The position numbers and the translations under genes were made by a program. DNA of 64,000 bases. Origin: an uncultured Granulosicoccaceae bacterium (GTDB lineage: Bacteria > Pseudomonadota > Gammaproteobacteria > Granulosicoccales > Granulosicoccaceae). Below the pieces are notes generated by a model. That model was not told the DNA's origin. It worked only from the letters and a program-made list of their open reading frames with translations, and did no database searches. The stretch lies in contig CALGNZ010000022.1 of the NCBI GenBank assembly GCA_937957915.1, positions 1 to 64,000 on the forward strand, given 5' to 3'. This document shows, one piece after another, positions 1 through 10,019 of this stretch (positions are counted from its first letter, which is position 1; each line of letters starts with the position of its first letter).

Positions 1-729
1 TTAGATGTCCATGGAAATATCGTCGTTGGCCATCACCATATCCATGTCTACGCCCTCATAGAAATCAAAAATTGTCTCGATCACCTTGTCCGGATCATCC
101 TCAATGGTAAAGAGGTCCAGATCCGATTCGCTGATGGTGCCCATTTTCAACATCGAGTCTCGCAGCCAGTCTACAAATCCGTCCCAAAACTCGTGGCCAA
201 CAAGTACCACCGGAATTTTCCGCGACTTGCCCGTCTGGATGAGTGTCAGGATCTCGGCCATTTCGTCAAGCGTACCGAAGCCACCTGGCATGACTACGTA
301 GGCGGATGCATATTTGACAAACATCACTTTGCGCGCGAAAAAGTACTTGAAAGTGATGCCGATATCCTGGTAGGGATTGCCTGATTGCTCAAATGGCAAC
401 TGTATGTTGAGGCCAACACTGGCAGATTTGCCGGCAAAGGCGCCTCGGTTTGAAGCTTCCATTATGCCCGGGCCGCCTCCGCTGACCACCGCAAACCCTG
501 CGTCAGACAGTTTGCGGGATATCTCCTCGATCAATACCGAGTACTTGTGGTCGGGTGAAAACCTTGCCGAGCCGAACACGCTGACAGACGGGCTGATTGA
601 GGCGAGTTTCTGAAACCCTTCAACGAACTCGGCCATGATTTGAAAGATTTTCCAGGACTCGCGACTCAGTGCGCGATCGATATCGGCTGCCTGTTGTAAT
701 TGGGGTTTTCTTTTTATTGCCGGTTTCAT
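1..729 (-). CDS. LOG-family (TIGR00730-like) nucleotide-binding protein
   Basis: Rossmann-fold protein of the LOG / 'lysine decarboxylase-like' family. The two family signatures are visible: GGGPGIMEA at about residue 84 and PGGFGTLDE at about residue 148, counting from the ATG at 729. Many family members are cytokinin-activating phosphoribohydrolases acting on nucleotide monophosphates; the substrate here is not shown. The stop codon (TTA on plus) is at the very edge of the window, so the gene is complete. The ORF track starts at 801, but the 24 extra residues look unlike the family, so I prefer 729; neither start has a clear ribosome site. It is divergent from polA. Family is secure; exact function and start are not. 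Confidence 0.85.
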   Translation of the reverse strand: MKPAIKRKPQLQQAADIDRALSRESWKIFQIMAEFVEGFQKLASISPSVSVFGSARFSPDHKYSVLIEEISRKLSDAGFAVVSGGGPGIMEASNRGAFAGKSASVGLNIQLPFEQSGNPYQDIGITFKYFFARKVMFVKYASAYVVMPGGFGTLDEMAEILTLIQTGKSRKIPVVLVGHEFWDGFVDWLRDSMLKMGTISESDLDLFTIEDDPDKVIETIFDFYEGVDMDMVMANDDISMDI

Positions 730-1014
730 CTGCTGAACTGTGATCCTGCGTTGTGTGTGCAGCCGCCAGATATTGTCTTGCCGCCTGTTGGCTTGCAACA
801 TTGCGCGGTTGCCGTCTCGGCGACCATGCTATACCTTTGCGTCTGAACTATTGAGTCAATCCTGGACTACCCAGAATACTGTCTGCCGAACATTACTGTC
901 CTGGCACTGGTTACGCCGAGCAAACTGCGGGAAGCCCGATAGTGTAACCGAACTGTGGTTTGCCTTGCTCGCAACCTGTTGAACCTTTCACCTAACTAAA
1001 AAATCAGGTTTTGT

Positions 1015-3732
1015 ATGTCAGATGCTGCTCCGCTTGTACTGGTCGATGGGTCTTCCTATCTGTTCCGTGCGTTTCATGCATTGCCGCCCCTGACCAATAA
1101 GAAGGGGGAGCCTACCGGCGCCATGCTCGGTGTCATTAATATGCTGCGACGCCTGCTGGAAAATTATCATCCAACGCATATGGCGGTTGTTTTTGATGCC
1201 AAGGGCAAAACGTTTCGCAATGATATGTATGCCGAGTACAAGGCAACACGACCACCAATGCCGGACGATTTGAGAGCACAGATTGAGCCACTTCACGAAA
1301 TTATCCGCACGATGGGGTTGCCACTGCTGAGCATTTCAGGGGTGGAAGCTGACGATGTGATAGGTACGTTGTCAGATCAGGCTGCAAAGCAGGGTCGCAA
1401 GGTGATTATATCGACCAGCGACAAAGATCTGGCCCAACTGGTCAATGAGCATGTCACCCTGATTAATACCATGAGCAACACGACCCTTGATATTGAGGGC
1501 GTGGTAGAAAAATTTGGCGTGCCACCGAATCGTATCATTGATTATCTGGCACTCGTGGGTGACACCTCTGACAATATACCCGGTGTTGTGAAATGTGGTC
1601 CGAAGACGGCGGTTAAATGGTTGGGTCTGTACGACAGTTTCGAGGGAGTCGTTGCTCATGCTGACGAGGTCAAGGGTAAAATTGGCGAGAATCTGCGGGC
1701 TGCGATACCCACACTGCCACTATCTTACGAACTGGCTACGATCAAACTCGATGTTGAGCTGGAGCAGACCATAGATGAGCTGGTTATCACTGAACCAGAC
1801 GCGGATACACTCAAACCTCTGTTGCAGCGGTATGAATTCAAATCGTGGCTGAATGAGCTCGAGGGAAAGCAAGGTTCCACAGCGAACGTTGCGCATGCCA
1901 TACCCAAACTCCCCAAAATCGATAAGAGAAATTACCAGCAGGTAGACAGTACAGAAGATCTTGACCAGTGGATAAGCAGGATTGAGTCGGCGGGCATTTT
2001 TTCTTTTGATACCGAGACCACCAGTCTTTACTACATGGACGCGGAAATAGTGGGGTTGTCTTTTGCGGTGGAAATGGGGCAGGCGGCCTATGTGCCGCTG
2101 GCACATGATTACGAAGGGGCGCCTCAGCAACTTGACCGCGACGAGACACTCGGCAAACTAAAACCCTTGCTTGAGAGCGACAAGATTAAAAAGATTGGTC
2201 AAAACCTGAAGTACGATCAAAACGTTTTAATGAACTACGGGATAGAACTGAGGGGCATTGAGCACGACACGATGCTTGCCTCCTATGTTGTTGACTCCGC
2301 TGCTAATCGACACGATATGGATGTGCTGGCTAAAAAGTACCTTGATACCAGCACCATTCATTTCGAAGATGTTGCTGGTAAGGGTAAAAAGCAGCTGACG
2401 TTTAACCAGGTTGAAGTCGACAAGGCGACAGAGTATGCCGCGGAAGATGCTGATATTGTACTTCAGCTGCATAATGTCCTTTGGAAAATGCTGGAGCCGG
2501 AAACGAAACTGGCGACCATCTACAGGGATATTGAAATACCGTTGTCCAGAGTGCTGTCGACTGTAGAGCGTACCGGAGTTGCCATTGATGCAGAATTGCT
2601 CGCCATCCAAAGCGAAGAACTGAAGTCGACGATAAAAGAACTTGAGTCCCGCGCCCATGAAGTTGCAGGCAAAGAGTTCAACCTGGCGTCGTCCAAGCAG
2701 ATTGGTGATCTTCTCTACAATGTGATGGAAATTCCGGTAATCAGGAAGACGCCCAAGGGCCAGCCGTCAACAGCAGAAGATGTGTTGGAGCAACTGGCAC
2801 AGGACTATCCATTGCCCAAGTTGATACTCGAGCATCGCAGTCTGAGTAAGCTTAAGTCAACATACACCGACAAACTGCCGTTGCAGATTAACGAGCGCAC
2901 GGGCCGGGTACATACGTCCTACCATCAGGCTGTGGCGTCGACTGGTCGATTGTCTTCCGCAGACCCCAATTTACAGAACATTCCAATCAGAACTCATGAG
3001 GGTCGTCGGATACGAGAAGCGTTTATTGCCCCGGTTGATAGCGTATTGCTGGCAGCTGATTATTCGCAAATTGAACTTCGCATCATGGCGCATTTGTCAG
3101 GTGACGAGAATCTGCTCACCGCCTTTGCCGAGGACAAGGATATCCATAGTGCCACTGCATCCGAAGTGTTCGGCATGGCACTTGACGCCGTAGATGCAGA
3201 CTCGCGGCGGGCCGCAAAAGCCATTAACTTCGGATTAATTTATGGCATGTCAGCGTTCGGGCTGGGTAAACAGCTGGATATCCCTCGGGGCGAGGCTCAG
3301 GAATATATGAACCTGTATTTTGAGCGATATCCTGGTGTGAAAAAATATATGGACAGCACCAAGCTCAATGCCAAACACGAGGGCTTTGTCGAGACAGTAT
3401 TTGGCCGCAGACTCTACTTGCCCGATATCAACTCGAGTCGTTATCAGATGCGACAGTACGCAGAGCGCACGGCAATCAACGCACCGATGCAGGGCACTGC
3501 TGCCGATATCATCAAAAAAGCGATGATTGGTGTTGATCAGTGGCTGACGGAGAGTAAAGTCGATGCCCGTGTGATCATGCAGGTACACGATGAGCTGGTA
3601 CTTGAAGTAGCGAAGTCGGATGTGAAAAAAGTAACGAGTGCGGTGAGTGAAATTATGCGCGGTGCGGCGGAGCTGGTGGTGCCGCTTGAGGTAGAAATTG
3701 GTACCGGTGACAACTGGCAGGAAGCGCACTGA
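1015..3732 (+). CDS. polA: DNA polymerase I
   Basis: Full-length PolA, 905 residues, of the usual three-domain layout. It fills gaps and removes RNA primers during replication and repair. The N-terminal ~290 residues are the 5'-3' exonuclease (VDGSSYLFRAFHAL start; ADDVIGTL acidic motif). A 3'-5' proofreading domain follows with an intact DxE motif (FDTETTS, about residue 333). The polymerase domain has motif A (ADYSQIELR, ~680), motif B (RRAAKAINFGLIYG, ~731) and motif C (QVHDELV, ~856). All catalytic carboxylates appear present. The stop overlaps the ATG of the next gene by one base (TGATG), so the two are probably co-translated. Confidence 0.98.
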   Translation: MSDAAPLVLVDGSSYLFRAFHALPPLTNKKGEPTGAMLGVINMLRRLLENYHPTHMAVVFDAKGKTFRNDMYAEYKATRPPMPDDLRAQIEPLHEIIRTMGLPLLSISGVEADDVIGTLSDQAAKQGRKVIISTSDKDLAQLVNEHVTLINTMSNTTLDIEGVVEKFGVPPNRIIDYLALVGDTSDNIPGVVKCGPKTAVKWLGLYDSFEGVVAHADEVKGKIGENLRAAIPTLPLSYELATIKLDVELEQTIDELVITEPDADTLKPLLQRYEFKSWLNELEGKQGSTANVAHAIPKLPKIDKRNYQQVDSTEDLDQWISRIESAGIFSFDTETTSLYYMDAEIVGLSFAVEMGQAAYVPLAHDYEGAPQQLDRDETLGKLKPLLESDKIKKIGQNLKYDQNVLMNYGIELRGIEHDTMLASYVVDSAANRHDMDVLAKKYLDTSTIHFEDVAGKGKKQLTFNQVEVDKATEYAAEDADIVLQLHNVLWKMLEPETKLATIYRDIEIPLSRVLSTVERTGVAIDAELLAIQSEELKSTIKELESRAHEVAGKEFNLASSKQIGDLLYNVMEIPVIRKTPKGQPSTAEDVLEQLAQDYPLPKLILEHRSLSKLKSTYTDKLPLQINERTGRVHTSYHQAVASTGRLSSADPNLQNIPIRTHEGRRIREAFIAPVDSVLLAADYSQIELRIMAHLSGDENLLTAFAEDKDIHSATASEVFGMALDAVDADSRRAAKAINFGLIYGMSAFGLGKQLDIPRGEAQEYMNLYFERYPGVKKYMDSTKLNAKHEGFVETVFGRRLYLPDINSSRYQMRQYAERTAINAPMQGTAADIIKKAMIGVDQWLTESKVDARVIMQVHDELVLEVAKSDVKKVTSAVSEIMRGAAELVVPLEVEIGTGDNWQEAH

Positions 3733-4883
3733 TGTCCGTAGATTCATCCAGCAAGGCCACCATTGCTGCTAAAGCCGGTCATTTTCTGGATGTAAATACC
3801 GGTGCGGTGGTGCCGGAGATACAACCGTCGACAACCTTTGCCAGAGATGATCGCTACCAGTTGATCGATCCGGCTAATACCTATGCGCGGGATGCAAGTC
3901 CGTCCTTCGTCTATGCGGAGCGCGTGCTTGCGGAACTCGAGAATGGTGATGAATGCAGGCTGTTTGCTTCGGGCATGGCGGCGATCGCCGCTATCTTCTA
4001 TACACTGAAGCCCGGTAGTCATGTGGTGTTGCCTGACTCAATGTATTGGGGAGCAAAGAGCTGGATTCACGCCCATTGCCACCGACAGGATATCTTCCTC
4101 AGTCAGTATCACGCAGCTGACGCCGATTCTATTGTAGATGCGATCGCGGGTTACAACTCTACGCAGTTAGTGTGGGTAGAGACACCATCCAACCCGATGA
4201 TGCATGTCACCGATATCGAACTGGCCGCCAGCCACGCTCACGACGCTGGCGCACTGCTGGTGGTGGATAGTACGGCCAGTACGCCGGTCATCACACAGCC
4301 ATTGGATCTGGGGGCAGATTTAGTTGTTCATTCAGCAACAAAGGCGCTCAATGGTCACAGCGATGTTCTGGCTGGTGCGATCGTTACAGCAGATTCGCAT
4401 GATCTGTGGCTGGCTGTTTGTGCGGAACGCGCCGGTGCAGGTGCGGTGCCTGGTACTTTCGAGTCGTGGCTTTTGCTCAGAGGAATGCGCACGTTGTTTG
4501 TGCGAGTTAACGCCGCGATGAAAAGCGCTATGGCGATAGCCGAGTTTTTACAGAGTCATTCGGCAATAGAGGCGGTGCTGTATCCCGGTCTTGTAAATCA
4601 TCCGGGTCACGACATCGCCAGTCGGCAAATGCAAGGTGGATACGGGAGCCTGTTATCCTTTCTGGTTAATGGCGACAGCACTACGGCATTATCGGTAGCC
4701 GGCAAACTGCAATTGATCACCAGTGCCACGTCGTTGGGAGGAGTCGAGACTCTGATAGAGCATCGCCACACCCTCGAGCCAGAGGAAAATGCAATTCCCG
4801 AAAATCTGCTCAGACTGTCTGTTGGCATTGAATCTGTCGAAGATCTGATCAATGACCTTGATCAGGCGCTGCGTGGGATCTAG
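3732..4883 (+). CDS. Cys/Met metabolism PLP-dependent enzyme (trans-sulfuration family)
   Basis: 383-residue fold-type I PLP enzyme of the cystathionine gamma-synthase / beta-lyase / O-acylhomoserine sulfhydrylase family. The PLP lysine lies in SATKALNGHSDVLAG (about residue 205), and the PSNP substrate-binding stretch (VETPSNPMM) is near residue 156. The C-terminal SLGGVETLIEHRHT block is typical of the family. Sequence alone does not decide between synthase, lyase and sulfhydrylase. It starts inside the stop codon of polA, an unusual partner for a sulfur amino-acid enzyme, and is convergent with the downstream ligase with only 26 bases between them. Confidence 0.87.
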   Translation: MSVDSSSKATIAAKAGHFLDVNTGAVVPEIQPSTTFARDDRYQLIDPANTYARDASPSFVYAERVLAELENGDECRLFASGMAAIAAIFYTLKPGSHVVLPDSMYWGAKSWIHAHCHRQDIFLSQYHAADADSIVDAIAGYNSTQLVWVETPSNPMMHVTDIELAASHAHDAGALLVVDSTASTPVITQPLDLGADLVVHSATKALNGHSDVLAGAIVTADSHDLWLAVCAERAGAGAVPGTFESWLLLRGMRTLFVRVNAAMKSAMAIAEFLQSHSAIEAVLYPGLVNHPGHDIASRQMQGGYGSLLSFLVNGDSTTALSVAGKLQLITSATSLGGVETLIEHRHTLEPEENAIPENLLRLSVGIESVEDLINDLDQALRGI

Positions 4884-4909
4884 CCTGCATTAATCACGAG
4901 GCGCGTCGG

Positions 4910-6325
4910 TCAGGCAACGTCCTGCACCAGTAACGGTTGTGGTTCGGTGCTGGCTTCTATCTGCTTTTCGATTGCCTTGATCATCTTGCTGGCGATATCC
5001 TGACCAGTGGCGGCTTCAATTCCCTCCAGTCCCGGTGATGAATTGACCTCGAGCAACAACGGGCCCCTGCGACTGCGAATAATATCGACGCCGGCTATAT
5101 CCAGATTGAGAGTTTTAACCGCTTTGATCGCAAGGCTTTCTTCTTCAGGGCTGATTTCGATCAGTTTGGCCTCACCGCCACGATGCAGGTTGGCTCTAAA
5201 TTCACCGGGTGCAGCGCTTCTTTGAATTGAAGCTGCAACCTTGCCATCGATCATAAAGCATCGAATATCTTTGCCGGATGCCTCTTCGATGTATTCCTGC
5301 ACCAGTAAATTGGCGCGCAATGATTTCATCGCATTGATGACACTTTCTGCGGCTTTGGTCGTTTCGGCAAGCACAACACCTCGACCCTGGGTGCCCTCCA
5401 GCAACTTCACAATCAGCGGCGCGCCGCCGACCATTTCGATCAGATTGTCGGTGTCATTGGGTGAACTGGCAAAGCCGGTTATCGGAATATCCAGCCCCTG
5501 TTTTTGCAGCAACTGCAGAGAGTAAAGTTTGTCTCGCGACTGGGTTATCGAGTCCGCATTGTTGAGGCACAACACGCCAAGACTCTCGAAGTGTCGGGTA
5601 ATAGCACACCCGTAAAATGTATTTGAAGGGCGTATGCGCGGGATGATAGCGTCAAGGTTATTCAGTACCCGGCCGTCGCGATAGTGGACAGCGGGACTGT
5701 CCGCATCAAGCTTCATATAGCATTGCCTGATGTTTAAAAAAGTCATTTCATGACCGAGTTTTTCACCAGCTTCCAGCAAGCGTCGGTTGCTGTAGAGCTT
5801 AGGGTCACTGGCCAGCAGGCCAATCTTCAGGCCGTCATCGCGATTAGGTGATGACTTGCCGTAGAGTAATTCTATATCGGCTTCACTGACATCACCGAGT
5901 AGGAATTCTTCCTCTGAATCTACCAGTATGCGACCACTCATCGCCTCCCGGCCCAGCAACATTCGAAACCCCATCGCATCTCTGTTTGCCAGCGTTAATT
6001 CAATATCCCATGTGTATCCATTGAGGGTCAGAGGTGTGCGAATAACGAATCTTTTTTCGGTTGCACCATTTGAGCTTCTTATGACCCGGCGACCAACGAT
6101 CGGTGCTTCGCAGCGGATAGTGGCGCGTCGACTCTTTTGCAAAGGGTGAATGTCGAACCGAACCCATTGATCAGAGTTTCTGGTAAAAGGCTCGATGTTA
6201 AAAGCATGGATTGCCGACGTTTTTGCGCCGGAGTCAACGCGAGCTTTGACCGCGGCTACATCAAGTTGTGGCAGTGCGCACCACTCTTGTGATCCTGCGA
6301 CAAATTTATTAGGGAGATTCTGCAT
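4910..6325 (-). CDS. Retropepsin-like domain fused to RimK-type ATP-grasp glutamate ligase
   Basis: About 470 residues from the ATG at 6325. The ORF track begins 39 codons earlier, but conserved sequence starts only at LPNKFVAGSQEW. The first ~140 residues form the RimK-associated retropepsin-like 'zinc protease' domain (DSGAKTSAIHA, the D-S/T-G aspartic motif). The rest is an ATP-grasp ligase of the RimK family: EGTQGRGVVLAE is the nucleotide loop and LLEVNSSPGLEG the metal-binding C-terminus. RimK enzymes add glutamate residues to protein C-termini such as ribosomal protein S6; the associated protease-like partner is thought to act on the same tails. Here both are one chain. Substrate unknown. 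Confidence 0.85.
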   Translation of the reverse strand: MQNLPNKFVAGSQEWCALPQLDVAAVKARVDSGAKTSAIHAFNIEPFTRNSDQWVRFDIHPLQKSRRATIRCEAPIVGRRVIRSSNGATEKRFVIRTPLTLNGYTWDIELTLANRDAMGFRMLLGREAMSGRILVDSEEEFLLGDVSEADIELLYGKSSPNRDDGLKIGLLASDPKLYSNRRLLEAGEKLGHEMTFLNIRQCYMKLDADSPAVHYRDGRVLNNLDAIIPRIRPSNTFYGCAITRHFESLGVLCLNNADSITQSRDKLYSLQLLQKQGLDIPITGFASSPNDTDNLIEMVGGAPLIVKLLEGTQGRGVVLAETTKAAESVINAMKSLRANLLVQEYIEEASGKDIRCFMIDGKVAASIQRSAAPGEFRANLHRGGEAKLIEISPEEESLAIKAVKTLNLDIAGVDIIRSRRGPLLLEVNSSPGLEGIEAATGQDIASKMIKAIEKQIEASTEPQPLLVQDVA

Positions 6326-6883
6326 AGTTACGAAGATTACACTCGGGAATAAAACGTCAGCACGTCTGACGGAGCAAAATAGTTGATCCTGTACTTTATG
6401 TGACGTAGTGCAAGGTTTAGACCGTGGACCCTGAGTCGTCAATGACGATCGCGAAATAATATTGACTGTTGATTTGTTACCAAATGGTGTGTTGGGTGTT
6501 TGACGCTGATAACTTCGTGTAAAAGTGATGCAGGCTTGGTTGGCAGCCTGCTAACAGGTATGTTTATCGGGTTTGGTCGCTAGAGCGCATCAGAGAAAGG
6601 TGATGTATTAATAATGACGTCACCGCTTTGGCGCAATAATGAAATTCTGTATACAGACCTGAAACAGTTAGAAATGCTGTCTTTGTGGTAGATCACAAAT
6701 TCGGTTACGGAGGATTACAAGCGGCTAAAAGCATGGGGCAAGTCCGCTTTGGGTGCCCAATAAGCAGTTATTCTCGCGCCATGGCGAGAAAGCAAATCTT
6801 TCGTGAGCGATGCACCCGTTAGCAGAAACAATCGCTACAAAAATAAAAAGATGTTCAACACTATTTCCTGATTCGGAATAAAA
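6326..6883. other. Intergenic region, 558 bp, no gene recognised
   Basis: Divergent spacer between the RimK fusion (minus) and the heparinase-like gene (plus). It holds a hairpin, CAGGCT-N8-AGCCTG, at 6530-6549, and an imperfect palindrome CTCGCGCCATGGCGAG near 6775. A GGAGG at about 6707 is followed by no start codon at usable spacing. No ORF here is convincing; the 66-codon minus ORF at 6725-6925 looks like chance. Confidence 0.4.
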
Positions 6884-7840
6884 ATGACAACAAGTAAAGC
6901 CGGTACCAGTCCTGACAGTGATCAATCTGACATCTCAAACAAAGGTCTGTATCTTCTTTCAAATTTGGGCAGTTACTTTCGCAAAAAGTACAAGAGCGTA
7001 CGCGAACTTAACGATGCGGAATTTTTATCTCTTTTTGATATTCCATCTGTCAACCGCCGAATAGATAATCGTTTTAACATCAAATCCACGGCAGCACTGG
7101 TGCAGCACTTTCACGCCAGAACAAAGGAAGATTGGTTACAACCTCCTGTTTGGCTAAACGATTTGGCTTTTAACACGGAAAAAGCAACGGATGACGAATT
7201 GCTAGCCAGAGCAGATCAGGTTCTGGATCTGGATCTGGAGTGGAGTGGCGTACCTCCTGAGTTAAACAGGTTCGGTGAGATTGACTGGCAGAAAAACATT
7301 CTACAAAACCGCGAATGGCTCTATCGTATAAACAGACATAGCTGGTGGCCACTTTTGGGGCATGCGTATAGAAGAAGCGGTGATGAGCGGTACGCAAAAG
7401 CCTTCGCCCAGCAGTTCACCGCCTGGGTTGGTGATAATGATGCCGCCGAATATGTCGATGATTCACCTCATATTTGGTCGAACAAACAGATAGCCCTTCG
7501 TTTGCGAGTCAGTTGGATACCCGCGTTTGGCATGTTTTACGAGTCGCCTTATTTTAATACCAGTCGAAAGCTACTGATGTTGCGCTCAATTTTCGATCAG
7601 GCTCGTGTACTTAAGAAGAACAATGGCAGCGATAGCCTGTTGCTCAACGGAGGGTTGGTGAGCGCGGGTATTACCTTTCCGGAATTGCGCGAAGCCGAGC
7701 ATTGGCGAGATACCGCAATTCAGCGTTGTCGTGAATATCTAAGAGCTGATGCCTCGGTCGAGACTGACAGTTCAGACTTGCGGCGATCGAATAACTTACT
7801 CGCGTTCAGTGACATGGAATTAGAAGCGGACGCTTGTTGA
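6884..7840 (+). CDS. Heparinase II/III-type N-terminal (alpha/alpha toroid) domain protein, truncated
   Basis: 318 residues resembling the N-terminal helical domain of heparinase II/III-family polysaccharide lyases. Family-like stretches include WLNDLAFN, REWLYRINRHSWWPLLGHAY, WSNKQIALRLRVSW, and NGSDSLLLNGGLVSAGITFPEL. In full-length relatives (roughly 550-700 residues) this is followed by the catalytic C-terminal beta-sandwich. Here the reading frame stops soon after the toroid domain, and the last ~25 residues do not look like the family. The remaining 120 bases before the next gene cannot hold the missing domain. It may be a relict of a truncated lyase or a free-standing helical domain. 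No good ribosome site precedes the ATG. Confidence 0.6.
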   Translation: MTTSKAGTSPDSDQSDISNKGLYLLSNLGSYFRKKYKSVRELNDAEFLSLFDIPSVNRRIDNRFNIKSTAALVQHFHARTKEDWLQPPVWLNDLAFNTEKATDDELLARADQVLDLDLEWSGVPPELNRFGEIDWQKNILQNREWLYRINRHSWWPLLGHAYRRSGDERYAKAFAQQFTAWVGDNDAAEYVDDSPHIWSNKQIALRLRVSWIPAFGMFYESPYFNTSRKLLMLRSIFDQARVLKKNNGSDSLLLNGGLVSAGITFPELREAEHWRDTAIQRCREYLRADASVETDSSDLRRSNNLLAFSDMELEADAC

Positions 7841-7962
7841 TTTAGCGCTCTGCGGCGTGCATGTTAGTGGACCTTAATTTTTGTCTGTAGTCGAAGCCTG
7901 AGGGCAGGGAAGCAGAACCCCCTGTCCTGTGCAAGGCACCGGTAGCTATAACCCACCCTGAG

Positions 7963-10017
7963 TTACCCAGAAGGGTGGCTACCGACACTCCCCAGTTGCG
8001 ATAGTATCGTTTTCATCTCCCGAGCAAACTGATTCCTCGTTCCTGCATTGACAGCCGCCGCACTGTAGCGACCTTGCTGGTAGGCCTGCAGCAACTCTTG
8101 CAACTTGTTGCCGTGTTCTGGCCACTTGTGCGTTAGCCTTTCTATATAGCTTGTAGGGGTTTCGTAGTTGCCTTGATGAAAACCATGTGTCGCGAATTTG
8201 CGCTGTACACGTCTCCATTGTTTTTCACAGGGATCCGTTTTCCGCCGATGGAAAATTGATCCGGGTAAGATAATCAAGATTGCCCATGCAGCACATGCGA
8301 GCGCAAGGATCACTGCAATGTGCCACCCCTTGGGTTTTTGCAGACCGAGTGACTTCCAAATTGAGTTCTGTGTGCGAGTGTCAAAATCAATGATCCAGTT
8401 TTGCCATTTGTAGTTAATTGCATCCCAGCTGAGTATCGCTGATTTTACAAATGGGAGCTTTGACAGTTGTTGTTGAAAGCCTTGCATCTCATCACCCAAT
8501 GCCGCTGACAGACCGCCTTCAACTCTTTCTATAGCTACCGCAGCAGTGGGATCATAGCGTTTCCATTGCCCGTTGATATAAGCCTCAGCCCACGCATGTG
8601 CATCTGACTGGCGAACTATCATATAGTCCCCATTCATTTCTCCCCCTTGATACCCGGTTATCACACGGGCGGGGATGCCTGCCGCTCTTAGCATAAATAC
8701 GAAGCTGCCGGCGTAGTGCTCACAAAAACCACGACGAGTTGAAAACAGGAAGTCATCAATGCCGTTGTCGCTCAGTTTTTGTGGTTGCAATGTATAGTGA
8801 AATGGCTCTCGGTTGAACCACATAAGAATCTGATTAGCCAGCTGCTCGTCATCAGCGTAGCGCTTTCGGAGCTCAGCCATGTGCTTGCGGGTGACGGGAT
8901 TTGTGTCTGCAACATAGAGTAAGTCGTCCGCTGGTTCGATGGATGGTCTGAATCGATCTGTTAGCGACGACGTGATGCGATATCGATGAGTACCTGTGTG
9001 TTGGCGGGTGGCATTGATTTGTCGCTCGTGGTTTATATGGCCAATAACATTTTTACGACCGTCGGTTCTGCCACTGACTGGAAGCGACGTGGGAGTGTCC
9101 AATGCCAGCAGCCACGGGTTATTGGTCGGTTCCATCATAACCGTATACTCGAGTTGCCGGCTGAGCAATGGGTCCGCAGATAATGCTCGTGGTAATTCGT
9201 AGTGCTGGTTCGCAGTTTCGCTAATAGACCATTCCACTCCATCGAAACCACTCAACACAGGGCCTCGCCAATAGCGGTCGAGGGTCGATGGCGGGTTGCC
9301 CTCAAAGTCAACTCGAAAAGCGACGGCGTTAGATTTAGTCAGGCTGGAAACGCTGCCGGGAACCATGCTGGAAGACAGGCCGGTGACTGCACTCGTTTCG
9401 CTTCCTGTGCCATATCCTGCAGTGGGTAATCTGGGTACCGCCACAAACAGGATTGCAGCTACAGGTATCGCTTGCAAAAATAACTTTGCGGTTACATGAG
9501 TCATATCCCGTAACGACATCGTGTTGGCTCCTCGCTGTAGTGAAAACAGCGCAAGACCAATCATAAACATCGAGGGAATAGCCACAATTGCTGCGGCTAT
9601 CGATTGCCAATAGAAAAATTGTGTCAGCAGCAAAAATGCACAGAGCACGATAATGAGACTGGCGTCGTTTGTTCGTTTGGTTTCAATAAATTTGAAATCT
9701 ACTAACAGGAATAAAAATACCACACAGGGGTCACGAGAGAAAAAATTTCCATAGTGCAGTACGATCGCCACAGCAGAAAGTAGCACCAGAGGTGTCATTA
9801 TCGCCGGCGAGAATTTTATTCTTTTATGCAGTGATGGTGTGAGCCTTATCAGAGCCAGCAGCATGCCGAAAAGCGTAAGCAATAACGGCAGATGAAACAG
9901 CAGGGGCAACTGGGTTACGAGAACAGTTATCCCTAACAACATAAATGTCTGTGGTGGCAGCGGGGGTGACTCAGTGCTGGTTGAGTCGACGGCTGGCGTT
10001 GCGGTGTTTGTTGTCAC
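7963..10017 (-). CDS. tgpA: TgpA-like transmembrane transglutaminase (DUF3488/transglutaminase core/DUF4129)
   Basis: 684-residue inner-membrane protein. The first ~200 residues hold several membrane helices (TFMLLGITVLVTQLPLLFHL and onward). A periplasmic transglutaminase-like domain follows, with the Cys-His-Asp triad visible as RRGFCEHYAGSF, QSDAHAWAEAY and KRYDPT. One further membrane helix lies near residue 555, then a cytoplasmic DUF4129-like tail. It starts with GTG two bases after the stop of the DUF58 gene and is the last gene of the moxR-DUF58-tgpA operon. In Pseudomonas aeruginosa a homologue, TgpA, is required for viability; the substrate is not settled. Confidence 0.9.
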   Translation of the reverse strand: MTTNTATPAVDSTSTESPPLPPQTFMLLGITVLVTQLPLLFHLPLLLTLFGMLLALIRLTPSLHKRIKFSPAIMTPLVLLSAVAIVLHYGNFFSRDPCVVFLFLLVDFKFIETKRTNDASLIIVLCAFLLLTQFFYWQSIAAAIVAIPSMFMIGLALFSLQRGANTMSLRDMTHVTAKLFLQAIPVAAILFVAVPRLPTAGYGTGSETSAVTGLSSSMVPGSVSSLTKSNAVAFRVDFEGNPPSTLDRYWRGPVLSGFDGVEWSISETANQHYELPRALSADPLLSRQLEYTVMMEPTNNPWLLALDTPTSLPVSGRTDGRKNVIGHINHERQINATRQHTGTHRYRITSSLTDRFRPSIEPADDLLYVADTNPVTRKHMAELRKRYADDEQLANQILMWFNREPFHYTLQPQKLSDNGIDDFLFSTRRGFCEHYAGSFVFMLRAAGIPARVITGYQGGEMNGDYMIVRQSDAHAWAEAYINGQWKRYDPTAAVAIERVEGGLSAALGDEMQGFQQQLSKLPFVKSAILSWDAINYKWQNWIIDFDTRTQNSIWKSLGLQKPKGWHIAVILALACAAWAILIILPGSIFHRRKTDPCEKQWRRVQRKFATHGFHQGNYETPTSYIERLTHKWPEHGNKLQELLQAYQQGRYSAAAVNAGTRNQFAREMKTILSQLGSVGSHPSG

Positions 10018-10019
10018 TG

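Noticed and set aside
1018-3747. Several minus-strand ORFs across polA (for example 1720-2130, 2227-2658, 3250-3747)
   Set aside because: They lie opposite a fully conserved gene, have no ribosome sites and no protein-family features.
8986-9499. Plus-strand ORFs inside tgpA
   Set aside because: Shadows of the transglutaminase gene.
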